In this document: piece by piece, positions 28,192 to 40,231 of the stretch
Numbering within the stretch: the first letter of the stretch is position 1
Layout: each line of letters begins with the position of its first letter
Origin: Rhizobium sp. BK399
GTDB taxonomy: Bacteria > Pseudomonadota > Alphaproteobacteria > Rhizobiales > Rhizobiaceae
Assembly (NCBI RefSeq): GCF_014194695.1
Contig: NZ_JACIAH010000007.1
Coordinates: 1 to 64,000 of the forward strand
DNA length: 64,000 nt
Direction: 5' to 3'
Notes under the pieces: model-generated
The model's database searches: none
Told to the model about the DNA's origin: nothing
Seen by the model: only the letters and a program-made list of their open reading frames with translations
Made by a program: the position numbers and the translations under genes

Positions 28192-28449
28192 TTAGGCCGC
28201 GAGTAGCGGATCGAGCTCGCCGGCGCGATCCAGCGCGTAAAGATCATCGCATCCGCCCACATGCTGCTCACCAATGAAAATCTGCGGAAACGTCGTGCGG
28301 CCGTTGGACTTGCCGATCATTTCCTGGCGGAGATCAGGCGCGAAGGTCGCGTCGTGCTCGACGAAATCGACGCCCTTTTCGGACAACAGCGACTTGGCGC
28401 GCACGCAATAGCCGCAGGCTTGGCGCGTATAGATGGTGACGGGTGCCAT
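28192..28449 (-). CDS. grxC: Glutaredoxin 3
   Basis: 85 residues. CGYC near the N-terminus is the redox pair; TTFPQIFI carries the cis-Pro and GGCDDL binds glutathione. It reduces disulfides or glutathionylated proteins in the cytoplasm. The start at 28449 gives the family length and begins MAPVTIYTR; the frame is open 21 codons further upstream into the comF end, without conserved sequence. Confidence 0.95.
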   Translation of the reverse strand: MAPVTIYTRQACGYCVRAKSLLSEKGVDFVEHDATFAPDLRQEMIGKSNGRTTFPQIFIGEQHVGGCDDLYALDRAGELDPLLAA

Positions 28450-28483
28450 TAGGACTCCAGACAAAATACAAGTTATCTTTTCG

Positions 28484-29260
28484 TCATATAGTTTCTGAAA
28501 GAGCCCTTGCAAAGGTCAAAACCGTGATGTCGGTCGCCCCCGCCTTGCGCAGAACCCTGGCCGCCGCCGCAACGGTGGCGCCGGTCGTGTAAACGTCGTC
28601 AACAAGGACGAGCCGCTTGCCGAAGACGTCGTTGTCCCGCGCCTTGGCGATCGCGAAGACACCGCGCACATTCTCCTCGCGCGCCTTTGCGCCGAGCCCC
28701 ACTTGCGGGCGCGTCCGCTTGATGCGCAACAACGTGGCGGGCAGCAGCACCTTCCCGGATTGCTGTGCGAGATGACGGGCCAGTTCGGCCGCCTGATTGA
28801 ATTTGCGCGAGAACATTCGGCTCCGATGCAGCGGCACCGGCAAGATGGCGTCGCAGCGCTCGACCATGCCGTCACTCGCCCGCAGCATCCATCCGGCCAT
28901 CATCGGCGCGAGATCTGTTCGGTCGCGATATTTCAGGCCATGCACCAACTGACGCACCGGCTCGTCATGAAAAGCAGCGGATCGAAGTCGGTCAAAAGGC
29001 GGAGGATTGGCAATTGCCTCGGCGCTGAGGATACCCGAGCCAAGATCATGCGAGAATGGCACGCCCAGGACCTCGCAATAGGGCCGCTCAATAAAGCGCA
29101 GGCCAGACCAGCATTTCGGGCATAGACCGCTGTGGCGGCCGGTCGCGACACCGCAAACCACGCATCCCGGCGGATAGACGAGGTCGGCCAAAAGCTGGAA
29201 GGGACGCGTCAGGAGCGCCCCATTCAACTCCGCGGGCAATCGTAATCCCCTAAATCCCAT
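28484..29260 (-). CDS. ComF family phosphoribosyltransferase-like protein
   Basis: 258 residues. A four-Cys zinc site (CVVCG and CPKC) near residues 34-55 precedes a PRTase fold with LVLVDDVYTTGAT as the PRPP loop. In naturally competent species ComF helps DNA uptake and processing; in rhizobia the role is unproven. It heads the comF-grxC-nit-DUF1178 run and is divergent from a methyltransferase gene. Confidence 0.93.
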   Translation of the reverse strand: MGFRGLRLPAELNGALLTRPFQLLADLVYPPGCVVCGVATGRHSGLCPKCWSGLRFIERPYCEVLGVPFSHDLGSGILSAEAIANPPPFDRLRSAAFHDEPVRQLVHGLKYRDRTDLAPMMAGWMLRASDGMVERCDAILPVPLHRSRMFSRKFNQAAELARHLAQQSGKVLLPATLLRIKRTRPQVGLGAKAREENVRGVFAIAKARDNDVFGKRLVLVDDVYTTGATVAAAARVLRKAGATDITVLTFARALSETI

Positions 29261-29351
29261 CTGCCCCTCAACCCGTTACGCGAGACTAGCGCGTTTCGCG
29301 TCTGGAGAAAATCGCCTTGCGACACCCGGTTCGTGGGACTATGCACTGCCC

Positions 29352-30236
29352 ATGGATATCATCTTCGACCAGCCCCGGATTGCTGCAAACCGGCATCGCG
29401 CGCTTCTCAACCATGACCCGAAGGCGACGTTTCTCCTTGATATCGCCGCAGAAGAATTGGGCGAGCGCCTCGCGGTGGTCGAACGGACGTTCGACCACGC
29501 TGTCGAATTGCATGGTGCGACCGGTGTTGCGGCCCGCGCAGCGATTTCAACCGGCAAGATCGGCAAACTGACCCGGGTCGAGAGCGAGCAGGCCTATGCG
29601 AAAGCAGAGGAGGCCTTCGTCAAGGCCACTCTCGAAGAGGTTCCTCTCGAGCCGCAATCCACCAATCTAGTGTTGGCGCCGCTCAGTCTTCACCTGACAA
29701 ACGATACGCCAGGCGTCTTCATCCAGATTCGCCGCGCTTTGAAACCCGATGGTCTCTTTCTTGCGGCGATCCCAGGCGCGGGGACGTTGCAAGAGTTGCG
29801 CGACGTACTGCTGGCAACGGAGATCGAGCTTACCGGGGGCGCAAGTCCGCGGGTGATTCCATTTGCTGATGTGCGAGATGTCGGCGGACTGATGCAGCGC
29901 GCAGGCTTTGCCCTTCCCGTCATCGACGCCGAGACCTATACGGTGCGTTACGACTCGATTTTTCCCCTGATGAAGGACTTGCGGGCGATGGGGATGACCA
30001 ATCCGCTCGTAGCGAGGAGTCGCAAGCCCCTGACACGCGCCTTCTTCCTACGGGCGGCGGAGATCTACGCCGAGCGCTATGCCGACCCGGATGGCCGGAT
30101 CAGAGCTACCTTCTCGATCATCTATGTCTCGGGATGGGCACCGCACGAAAGCCAGCAGAAGCCGCTTCGACCTGGATCGGCGAAGGTCAGGCTCGCCGAC
30201 GCGTTGAAGGTCGAGGAACACAAACTCAAGCAGTAG
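29352..30236 (+). CDS. SAM-dependent methyltransferase (NDUFAF5/BioC-like)
   Basis: 294 residues. IIFDQPRIAANRHRA at the N-terminus and LSLHLTNDTPGVFIQIRRALKPDG in the core place it with the NDUFAF5-like branch of class I methyltransferases, which in mitochondria assists complex I assembly. The canonical glycine-rich SAM loop is weak here, as in that branch. A bacterial role in complex I or quinone biology is inference only. Divergent from comF. Confidence 0.8.
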   Translation: MDIIFDQPRIAANRHRALLNHDPKATFLLDIAAEELGERLAVVERTFDHAVELHGATGVAARAAISTGKIGKLTRVESEQAYAKAEEAFVKATLEEVPLEPQSTNLVLAPLSLHLTNDTPGVFIQIRRALKPDGLFLAAIPGAGTLQELRDVLLATEIELTGGASPRVIPFADVRDVGGLMQRAGFALPVIDAETYTVRYDSIFPLMKDLRAMGMTNPLVARSRKPLTRAFFLRAAEIYAERYADPDGRIRATFSIIYVSGWAPHESQQKPLRPGSAKVRLADALKVEEHKLKQ

Positions 30237-30248
30237 CGACCGCTCTTC

Positions 30249-30419
30249 CTAGTTCGGTAATGTGAGATAGTTGCCGACGCCAACGAAAAGGTCCGCGAGG
30301 CTACCGCTCATCGCTCCGAACCCAACGATTAGGCTAACCGCTATCAGCGATGCAATCAGGCCATACTCGATCGCTGTCGCGCCACGGATGTCAGCCAGAA
30401 ATGCCCTTACTCTTTGCAT
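30249..30419 (-). CDS. Flp family type IVb pilin
   Basis: 56 residues starting MQRVRAFL. The type IVb pilin pattern is clear: a short basic leader, then RGATAIEYGLIASLIAVSLI. Prepilin peptidase would be expected to cut after the Gly of RGATAIEYG, with Glu at position 5 of the mature pilin, followed by the hydrophobic helix. GAGGT lies six bases before the ATG. No tad/cpa assembly genes are in the window, so it would depend on an assembly system elsewhere. It lies 68 bases after a small membrane protein gene. Confidence 0.85.
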   Translation of the reverse strand: MQRVRAFLADIRGATAIEYGLIASLIAVSLIVGFGAMSGSLADLFVGVGNYLTLPN

Positions 30420-30486
30420 TGCCCACCTCGGCGATCAAGCGGCAGTCGTCAAACACGTTGCGGCTGCCGCAGCAACAACGTCGGTG

Positions 30487-30804
30487 TCAGCAGCCAACCC
30501 CGCTTCCGTATCCCTGAACGACGCAGACCGAGCCAGGTGTCTCCTGAAGGACGCTCCGGCGGATCGTGTAGCGTTTGCCGTTCTCGGTCTTCGGAATCGA
30601 GCCGGTCGTCATTGTATCGAATTCAGATGGCGCGCTCGCAAAAACGCTCGACTTGGACTTGTCGGCAAGCATCGGCGTCAAGATCAAAGTCAAGGCTACA
30701 ACAGCCGTGCCGAACAGCAGCGCGATGTTCAGCGCCCCCGTCCTGCTAGAGCCAGTCGAGGTCTGCTGCTTCTCTCTTACAGCTTTCCAGAAATCGTCGT
30801 CCAT
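30487..30804 (-). CDS. Small single-pass membrane protein of unknown function
   Basis: 105 residues. A charged cytoplasmic head (MDDDFWKAVREK) is followed by one membrane helix (about 24-45) and an external tail with FASAPSEFDTMTTGSIPK and two Cys at the end (SVCVVQ...GVGC). AGAAGG lies about eight bases before the ATG. I do not recognise a family. It probably shares a transcript with the Flp pilin downstream and may be linked to it. Confidence 0.65.
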   Translation of the reverse strand: MDDDFWKAVREKQQTSTGSSRTGALNIALLFGTAVVALTLILTPMLADKSKSSVFASAPSEFDTMTTGSIPKTENGKRYTIRRSVLQETPGSVCVVQGYGSGVGC

Positions 30805-30927
30805 GCGTCAAGCCTTCTACACACACGCCAGTTGCTTGATTGAGGCCGATATTTGGCAGAAGGTGTTAAACGATCGATTAATATCCACACCCAAATTGGA
30901 CGCTTGCGGAATAATAATCAGAAGTTC

Positions 30928-31347
30928 CTAAAGTAAATCCTGCAAGATCGGAATGAGTGGCTCGTCCGCGGGCGGCATCGGATAGTCGCGTAGAGCTTGC
31001 GGCTTCACCCACTTCAACGCCTGCCCCTCTTTCCCATGCGGAATTCCTTCATAGCGCCGGCACACATAGAGCGGCATCAAAAGGTGGAATTTCTCATAGG
31101 TATGGCTCGCGAAGCTGAGCGGCGCCAGGCAGGCGACCTTCGTCGTGATCCCCAGTTCCTCATGCAGCTCACGCACCAGTGATTCCTCGGGCGTCTCGCC
31201 CGGCTCGACCTTGCCGCCGGGGAACTCCCAAAGTCCGGCAAGTGATTTTCCCTCGGGGCGTTGCGCCAGCAGGATGCGTCCGTCCGAATCGATCAGGGCG
31301 CAAGCGGCAACAAGAAGGATGCTTCGGGCGGGCGTGGCGTCACTCAT
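30928..31347 (-). CDS. mutT: Nudix hydrolase MutT (8-oxo-dGTP diphosphatase)
   Basis: 139 residues. The Nudix box is complete (GGKVEPGETPEESLVRELHEELGI is spread over about residues 44-67; key Glu pair in REL..EL). MutT removes 8-oxo-dGTP from the nucleotide pool. The start at 31347 overlaps the GNAT gene stop as ATGA, which favours it over the ATG seven codons upstream. Third gene of argJ-GNAT-mutT. Confidence 0.92.
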   Translation of the reverse strand: MSDATPARSILLVAACALIDSDGRILLAQRPEGKSLAGLWEFPGGKVEPGETPEESLVRELHEELGITTKVACLAPLSFASHTYEKFHLLMPLYVCRRYEGIPHGKEGQALKWVKPQALRDYPMPPADEPLIPILQDLL

Positions 31348-32165
31348 CGCGACGGCTCCTGCCGCCAATAGGAATAGCGATAGGCCTCATGGAAGCCGAG
31401 CCGCTCATAAAGCCCCAAAGCCGGAGAGTTCGTCGCTTTCACCTGCAACCAGGCCGAACGGGCGCTGCGCATTCTGGCCCAGCGCAAGGCGGAGGTCAGG
31501 ATTTCCATCCCCAATCCCTCGCGGCGGCGCTCCCTGGCAACGGAAAGCGACATGATGCCGGCAAGGTCATTGTCTTGAACGCAAAGGACCGTTGCGAGTG
31601 GCCCCGTCTGCGTGTCCTCGATCATGAAGAGGCCTGACGGCGGCTTGATCGCGTTGATGATCTCTGCGAGCGCCGGCTTCAGCTTGGACGAGACGCCGTC
31701 GGTTGCCAGATTGGCATCCACGAAGCGGCCGATGTCATGGGTCGGCAAGTGATCGAGCGTATCAGGCAGCTCCGCATGGGCAAGATCGCAGGTCATCACG
31801 ATCGTCTCGTCGAAGGATGACCATTGCTGCGCCCGAATAAGGTCGATCAGCACCGGTGAGGCCAGCGGTGTCTGACGAAGGACAGCCGGGCGGCCATAGG
31901 CTTCGAACTTGCGACTTGCCTTCGCCAGCCGAATTTCGACATCGCGGTGATCCGAAGGATCGAGCGGCACGATGGAGTTCAGCCGGTTGGACGGATGTCC
32001 CGCGGTCAGCCGCACCTGCCAGCTGCCGTCATACTGTACGGACGAGGCCGGCCAGGCGCGGAAACCGACGGCCTCCAGCCTGCGCACGAGCGGCAGATTT
32101 GGCTTCTTGGATAAAGTTTCAGTCAATGAAAGATCAGCTCCGGTAGTCACCGTTGATGGCGACAT
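31344..32165 (-). CDS. GNAT family N-acetyltransferase
   Basis: 273 residues. The C-terminal half has the acetyl-CoA loop ([21 protein letters not shown]) and a final [16 protein letters not shown] typical of GNAT proteins. The N-terminal half is a second, diverged domain. Substrate unknown. The start codon lies about 30 bases inside argJ, so the two genes overlap; the end overlaps mutT by four bases. The conserved order argJ-GNAT-mutT is common in rhizobia. Confidence 0.85.
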   Translation of the reverse strand: MSPSTVTTGADLSLTETLSKKPNLPLVRRLEAVGFRAWPASSVQYDGSWQVRLTAGHPSNRLNSIVPLDPSDHRDVEIRLAKASRKFEAYGRPAVLRQTPLASPVLIDLIRAQQWSSFDETIVMTCDLAHAELPDTLDHLPTHDIGRFVDANLATDGVSSKLKPALAEIINAIKPPSGLFMIEDTQTGPLATVLCVQDNDLAGIMSLSVARERRREGLGMEILTSALRWARMRSARSAWLQVKATNSPALGLYERLGFHEAYRYSYWRQEPSR

Positions 32166-33375
32166 ACTCCTTTGTAAGGTCGCACGTCCAGACCGTAGCG
32201 GTGCCGTTTCCGAGACCGATGTCGACCTTCACAGGAATATCCTGCTTTCTCATCACATTGGTTGCGGCTTCCTCGGAATAACCGGCGTCACGCTCGCCAT
32301 TGACGGCGACACGCACATCGCCGAACCAAATCGCCAGCCGGTCGCGGTCTGCCATCTCACCCGACTTACCGACGGCCATGACAATACGGCCCCAGTTGGC
32401 GTCTTCGCCAGCAGCAGCGGTCTTGACCAGCGGCGAATTGGCGATCGACAACGCGATCCTCTTCGCAGCCGCATCGCTTTCGGCACCGGTCACGGTGATC
32501 TCCAGCATCTTCGTGGCACCCTCGCCGTCGCGCACGACCTGCAGCGCAAGATCCTTGAGAAGATCATTGAGCGCAGCGCGGAATGAGGCCAGGCGCGCAT
32601 CATCGGCCTTCTCGACACGAACTTGACCATCTTCGGCAGCCGCGCCGGTAGCAAACAGCATCAGCGTGTCGGAGGTCGAGGTGTCGCTGTCGACCGTCAT
32701 TGAATTGAACGTCGGATCAACACCCGCAGACAGGAGCGCCTGCAGGGCGGCGGGAGCGATATCGGCATCGGTTACCACGAAGGAAAGCATGGTCGCCATA
32801 TCGGGAGCAATCATGCCGGCACCCTTGGCAATGCCGTTGATCGCCACCTTCACGCCGCCGATCTCCGCGCTGCGGGTGGCGACCTTCGGATAGGTGTCGG
32901 TGGTCATGATCGCCTTGGCGGCCTCGAACCAGAAGTCGCCGGTTGCATCCGCGTGCATCTGGTCGAGAACGCCAGAGAACTTCGTCGCGTCCAGCGGTTC
33001 GCCGATGACGCCGGTGGACGCGAGGTAAACCTCGCTCTCACCGCAACCAACGGCAGCCGCTGCCGACTTTGCCGTCAAGGCAGTCGCCTCACGCCCCTTC
33101 AGGCCCGTAAAGGCATTCGCATTACCGGAATTGACGACGACGGCGCGCGCGGTGCCATGCGGCAGGTTTGCGCGGCAAAAATCGACCGGTGCAGAGGGGC
33201 ACTTCGAACGCGTAAAGACGCCGGCGACCGCTGCGGGCTTGTCGAACACCATCATCAGCACGTCGGTGCGGTTCTTGTACTTGATGCCGGCCGATGCAGT
33301 GGCCATGCGCACGCCGCGCAAGGCGGGCACGGTGGCATAGGATTTCGGAGCGAGCGGAGAAACGGAACCGGACAT
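32134..33375 (-). CDS. argJ: Bifunctional ornithine acetyltransferase/N-acetylglutamate synthase
   Basis: 413 residues. ArgJ transfers acetyl from N-acetylornithine to glutamate in the cyclic arginine pathway. [15 protein letters not shown] contains the Thr (195) at which the precursor cuts itself into alpha and beta chains. Length matches the family. Downstream genes overlap it, so it leads a three-gene run. Confidence 0.97.
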   Translation of the reverse strand: MSGSVSPLAPKSYATVPALRGVRMATASAGIKYKNRTDVLMMVFDKPAAVAGVFTRSKCPSAPVDFCRANLPHGTARAVVVNSGNANAFTGLKGREATALTAKSAAAAVGCGESEVYLASTGVIGEPLDATKFSGVLDQMHADATGDFWFEAAKAIMTTDTYPKVATRSAEIGGVKVAINGIAKGAGMIAPDMATMLSFVVTDADIAPAALQALLSAGVDPTFNSMTVDSDTSTSDTLMLFATGAAAEDGQVRVEKADDARLASFRAALNDLLKDLALQVVRDGEGATKMLEITVTGAESDAAAKRIALSIANSPLVKTAAAGEDANWGRIVMAVGKSGEMADRDRLAIWFGDVRVAVNGERDAGYSEEAATNVMRKQDIPVKVDIGLGNGTATVWTCDLTKEYVAINGDYRS

Positions 33376-33460
33376 GGCGATCGACCTGATGGCTGGAAGG
33401 ATTTTCAGGGCGAAGTATAAGCCGGCTCGCCCTGCGGAAATACGACAACTGCTATAGGGA

Positions 33461-33483
33461 AGGGCCCGGAAGAACCGGGCCCT
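33461..33483 (-). terminator. GC-rich hairpin between the isomerase gene and argJ
   Basis: AGGGCCCGG (33461-33469) and CCGGGCCCT (33475-33483) form a 9-bp perfect stem with a 5-base loop, 13 bases after the isomerase stop. The minus-strand tail (TTCCCTATAG) is not T-rich, so it may be a weak terminator or a 3'-end stabiliser. Confidence 0.5.
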
Positions 33484-33495
33484 AAACTTTGGATC

Positions 33496-34386
33496 TTACT
33501 GCTGCGGCTGCGCGGCGGGCGGTTCGTCGCCCGGCTGCGGCTGCTTGTTGGCGTCGTCGTAGCCCTTGCGCAGTGCTTCGTCGGTAATGTCGACCTTGGA
33601 CTTTTCCTTGGCAGCGGCGAGAAGCGCAAGATACTTGTCACGCATGACGAGTTGGCGAACCTGATCCTTGACCTGATCGAAGGCCGGCGGAGGTGCGTCC
33701 CGCTTATCCTCGACGAGGATGACGTGATAGCCGAAATCGGTCTTCACGGGCGTCTTGGTGTAGGTGCCCTTGTCAAGCGCGAAGGCGGCCACTTCGAATT
33801 CCTTGACCATGCGGCCCTTGGTGAAATAGCCGAGATCACCGCCGTCAGCCTTGTTCGGATCGGTAGACTTTTCCTTCGCCAGATCCGCGAAGTTCTTGCC
33901 GGCGTCGAGCTGCTTGATCACGTCCTTGGCCTCGTCCTCGGTCTTCACGAGGATGTGGCGTGCGTGCACTTCTTCCTGCTTCGGAAGTGCCGCGACTTCC
34001 TTGTCGTAGCGCGCCTTCACTTCAGCGTCCGTGACCGTGTCAACAACCTGCTTCTTGAAGTAGGCGTTGTGCAGTTCGCGATCGGCGAGATACTGCATGC
34101 GCTTCTTGAATTCGGCGGTCTGGTCGAGCTTCTCGGCAATCGCGTCCTGAGCCAGCAGCTTGACGTCGATGGCGGCGGACAGCGCGGCGATTTTCTTCTG
34201 GTCGTCTGGCAACTGTGCCAGCTGCGGGTCGAGATTGGCGACAGCCAGATCGAGGTCGGACTGATGAATTTCGACATTGCCAACCTTGGCAATGACGGCA
34301 TCCGGCTTGTCTTCCGCGTAGACCGGCGCCTGGAACGCAACAAAGGTTGCGAACGCCATCACAGCGATTTTGTTGTAGTTCAACAT
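33496..34386 (-). CDS. Periplasmic parvulin-type peptidylprolyl isomerase
   Basis: 296 residues from ATG 34386, which has AAGGG about eight bases upstream and starts a clear signal peptide (cleavage after VYA). The N-terminal helical chaperone part precedes a parvulin domain (VHARHILVKTEDEAKDV to GYHVILVEDKR, about 130-230). The tail is Pro/Gln-rich. It should assist folding of exported proteins, in the manner of PrsA/SurA-like isomerases. It is divergent from secA, which is a sensible neighbour for an export chaperone. Confidence 0.93.
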   Translation of the reverse strand: MLNYNKIAVMAFATFVAFQAPVYAEDKPDAVIAKVGNVEIHQSDLDLAVANLDPQLAQLPDDQKKIAALSAAIDVKLLAQDAIAEKLDQTAEFKKRMQYLADRELHNAYFKKQVVDTVTDAEVKARYDKEVAALPKQEEVHARHILVKTEDEAKDVIKQLDAGKNFADLAKEKSTDPNKADGGDLGYFTKGRMVKEFEVAAFALDKGTYTKTPVKTDFGYHVILVEDKRDAPPPAFDQVKDQVRQLVMRDKYLALLAAAKEKSKVDITDEALRKGYDDANKQPQPGDEPPAAQPQQ

Positions 34387-34633
34387 CAAATAACCCTTCA
34401 CAGTTACACCCACCGGCTTCAGCTTCGTGAATTCAGCCTGAAACAGCCATCAACACTGGAATGTGGCCTTTGTATATCAGCCAAATCCGTTGACATCATT
34501 CGACCCCCCTCTTATCTGTCACGCAACCTCGCGTCCAGAACAGTTTCCTGGCGTTTCGAGACGTGTGCCTGAAATTCGGCTGGGCAGCGGATTAAGAAAA
34601 GCCGGGGGATATTATTGAGAAAGGACCAGTCAT

Positions 34634-37348
<2,715 letters not shown>

Positions 37349-37367
37349 GCCAGCAGCAAACGTTCTG

Positions 37368-37393
37368 AAAATGCCGCCTTCGGGCGGCATTTT
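37368..37393 (+). terminator. Intrinsic terminator after secA
   Basis: AAAATGCCGCC (37368-37378), loop TTCG and GGCGGCATTTT (37383-37393), followed by CTTTT. A UUCG tetraloop and T tract make this a textbook terminator. Confidence 0.9.
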
Positions 37394-37508
37394 CTTTTGT
37401 GGAAACAGCGCACCGCATTAAGCGCCGACGCACGGCTACAACCGTTTCTTAACGCTGCTCTGCCAAGACTTCGGCTAGGATTTGCCTGAAGAGTTTTGCG
37501 TGTTTGTG

Positions 37509-38921
37509 ATGGCGGTCATTGAGACGGCGGAAAAGATGCTGCCTGCGGGTCTGCGCCCGGCGGCTAGCCGTATGCTGCGCGCACTCGCTGCCGTCATGAC
37601 GGCACGGGGAGACAAGGCTGCCGCCCAGCGCATGGCGCTGACCGCCTTTTCCATTCGCATTGTCAGCGCCAGTCTCGCCTTTCTGTCGCAAATCGTATTG
37701 GCGCGCCTCATGGGCGAATACGAGTACGGAATCTTTGTATTCGTCTGGGTTCTGATCGTCCTCTTCGGCGATCTTTCCTGCCTCGGCTTCCACACCGCCA
37801 TTGTCCGCTTCCTGCCGCAATACAAGGCAGCGGGCGCGTTTGAAAAGATCCGCGGGTTGACCGGCACCGCCCGCATCTTCGGCTTGCTTTCCGGCACCGC
37901 CGCCCTTGCCGCCGGCATGATCGCCCTGCACGTCTTCGGCGAGAGGATCGAGAGCTACTACGTCATGCCGATCTTCCTCGGACTGATCGCCATGCCGATG
38001 ATCGCGCTCGGCGACATCCTGGAAGGCACGTCGCGCGCCAATCACTGGCCTGTCATGGCGTTGAGCCCTGCCTACATCGTCCGGCCTGTACTCATCATTC
38101 TCTTTATGTTGACTGCGATCGGGCTCGGCGCGCCGCACACTGCGATGACGGCGATGCAGGCCGCGCTCGCCGCCACCTATGTCACCACCGTTGGGCAATA
38201 CGTCGCGACGCTCTTGCGGTTGCGCCGTCATTACCACGAAGGTCCGCGTCAAGTCGATTTTCTCGGTTGGCTCGGCGTCGCTTTCCCGATCTTCCTCATC
38301 GAAGGCGTCGGCTTCCTCCTGACCAATTCCGACGTTGTCGTCGTCGGCATCTTCCTCGAGCCACACGACGTCGCGATCTATTTCGCTGCCGCCAAGACGA
38401 TGGCGCTCGTCCACTTCATCAATTTTTCGGTGAAGGCAGCCTCCGGCCCTCGCTTTTCAAGCCTCATCGCTGAAGGGACACGCCAGCAGCTAGCGGCGGC
38501 TGCGATCGACGCGGCCAGATGGACTTTCTGGCCCGCGCTTGCAATCGGCCTTGCCGTGGTGGCTGCCGGTCACTTGCTGCTCTCGCTCTTTGGCGGCGCC
38601 TTCACGGACGGCTACGTGTTGATGGCGATCCTGCTCGCCGGCATTCTCTCCAAAGCGTTGGTCGGACCGGCTGAAACGTTGCTGATGATGGCGGGCAAAC
38701 AGAACACGTGTGTTCTGCTTTATGCCGTAGCGCTTGCAGCGAACATCGGCCTCAACCTGCTCTTCATCCCCAGACTGGGCATCGAGGGCGCTGCGATCGC
38801 CACGGCCTCGGCCATGGGCGTGGAAGCCATCCTCCTGCACTTTGCTGTCCGGCATACGCTTGGCATCGCGCTCTTCGCCTTTGCCGCGTCTCCGGCCAAA
38901 ACAGACATGGAAGCCCGATAA
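37509..38921 (+). CDS. Polysaccharide flippase (MATE/Wzx-like)
   Basis: About 470 residues with 12-14 membrane segments. RIVSASLAFLSQIVLARLMGEYEYG is the conserved first helix of the MATE/polysaccharide-export superfamily, so it probably moves lipid-linked sugar units across the inner membrane. The frame opens at TTG 37482; ATG 37509 is preferred, but neither has a clear ribosome-binding site. The stop is one base before the next gene's ATG, so the acyltransferase is co-translated. No glycosyltransferase gene is adjacent. Confidence 0.85.
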   Translation: MAVIETAEKMLPAGLRPAASRMLRALAAVMTARGDKAAAQRMALTAFSIRIVSASLAFLSQIVLARLMGEYEYGIFVFVWVLIVLFGDLSCLGFHTAIVRFLPQYKAAGAFEKIRGLTGTARIFGLLSGTAALAAGMIALHVFGERIESYYVMPIFLGLIAMPMIALGDILEGTSRANHWPVMALSPAYIVRPVLIILFMLTAIGLGAPHTAMTAMQAALAATYVTTVGQYVATLLRLRRHYHEGPRQVDFLGWLGVAFPIFLIEGVGFLLTNSDVVVVGIFLEPHDVAIYFAAAKTMALVHFINFSVKAASGPRFSSLIAEGTRQQLAAAAIDAARWTFWPALAIGLAVVAAGHLLLSLFGGAFTDGYVLMAILLAGILSKALVGPAETLLMMAGKQNTCVLLYAVALAANIGLNLLFIPRLGIEGAAIATASAMGVEAILLHFAVRHTLGIALFAFAASPAKTDMEAR

Positions 38922-38922
38922 A

Positions 38923-40212
38923 ATGGTCCGCAATCCTCCAGCTACCGAAACGACCGACGTCACGACGAACCGCATGGTTCACGAGCTTGCGGCTCTCGAT
39001 TTCGATACGCCGCACGCGGACGCGCGTGTTGAAATCGGCCGCCCGGGCCGCGAGCTCTGCCTCTACTCAGGCAAGCTCGGCTACGAACTGCAGGAAGAGC
39101 TCGACTTCCTGTCCAATCGCGCGATGGAGCCGAACGTCTTCTTCACCGGGCGTTTTCTGGCGCCCGCCATGCCCCGCCTGGACGACAGGCAGGTTAGCTT
39201 CGCCCTGTTACGGGACCAGAACGACGCACGCAGCCGAATGCGCTTCCTCATGCCGTTCTCAGTCGAAAAGCCAGGCTTCGCCGTTGGCCCCTCGATCATC
39301 CGTGTCTGGTCGAACAGTTTCGCGCCACTCGGCACGCCGCTGATCGATGCCGAGGAAGCGGGCGAGACGCTGGACAATCTCTATGACGGCCTGACCCATC
39401 AAGACCTGCGCCTGCCGCAGATCCTGGTCCTTCCGGATGTCCGGCTGAACGGCATCTTTGCCCGTATGGCAAGGGCGGTCGCCATCAGCCGCAACCTGCC
39501 GATCACCATTACCAATCCCTACCAGCGCGCCATGCTGCAAAGCGACGAAGATGCCGTCGCCTACCTTCGCAGTTCGATTTCCTCGTCACATATGCGCGAG
39601 ATGCGCAGGCAGTGGCGCCTGCTCGAGGAGCAGGGCACGGTCGTCTACAGCGTCGCCCGCCAGCCGCACGAAGTCCACACGCGCTTCGAGGAGTTCCTTG
39701 CGCTCGAGGCAGGCGGCTGGAAGGGCAAGAAGCGCAGCGCGCTCGTGACCGACCGCTACCACACCGCCTTTGCCCGTGAGGCCGTTTCCAATCTCGCCGC
39801 CGTCGACGCCGTGCGTATCCACACGATCGACTTCAACGGCAAGGCAATCGCTGCCACGGTGGTTTTGATGATGGGCGGCGAGGCCTATACGTGGAAGACG
39901 GCCTATGACGAAGCTTACTCGCGCTATTCGCCGGGCAAGCTGCTGATGGGCGAGTTGACGGAATGGCACCTCGACGACGCCAACATCATGCGCTCGGACT
40001 CCTGTGCTGTCCCTAACCATCCGATCATGGACCGCTTCTGGCAGGAGCGCGAGGACATGGGAACGATGGTGATCGGGCTTGCCCAGAATGGCGACCGCGA
40101 CGTGCGCCAGGTGGCCGCCCAGCTTCACATGTATAGCAGCACGAGAAATGTTGCGAAGATGCTGCGCCAAAAGATCATGTCGCTTGCACGGCGCGGCAAG
40201 TCTCCGCAATAA
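38923..40212 (+). CDS. CelD/BioF2-type GNAT acyltransferase
   Basis: 429 residues. Two GNAT-like halves are visible; the second (ARQPHEVHTRFEEFLALEAGGWKG, then GKAIAATVVLMMGGEAYTWKTAYDEAYSRYSPGKLL) is the Acetyltransf_6 pattern found in CelD/BcsL and FemAB-like proteins. Such enzymes acylate polysaccharides or lipid carriers. Its position one base after a flippase gene suggests it decorates the exported glycan. Substrate unknown. The frame runs upstream to 38734 in another reading phase of the flippase gene, which is not real coding. Confidence 0.85.
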   Translation: MVRNPPATETTDVTTNRMVHELAALDFDTPHADARVEIGRPGRELCLYSGKLGYELQEELDFLSNRAMEPNVFFTGRFLAPAMPRLDDRQVSFALLRDQNDARSRMRFLMPFSVEKPGFAVGPSIIRVWSNSFAPLGTPLIDAEEAGETLDNLYDGLTHQDLRLPQILVLPDVRLNGIFARMARAVAISRNLPITITNPYQRAMLQSDEDAVAYLRSSISSSHMREMRRQWRLLEEQGTVVYSVARQPHEVHTRFEEFLALEAGGWKGKKRSALVTDRYHTAFAREAVSNLAAVDAVRIHTIDFNGKAIAATVVLMMGGEAYTWKTAYDEAYSRYSPGKLLMGELTEWHLDDANIMRSDSCAVPNHPIMDRFWQEREDMGTMVIGLAQNGDRDVRQVAAQLHMYSSTRNVAKMLRQKIMSLARRGKSPQ

Positions 40213-40231
40213 GGCGCAAATCCCAAGAGCC

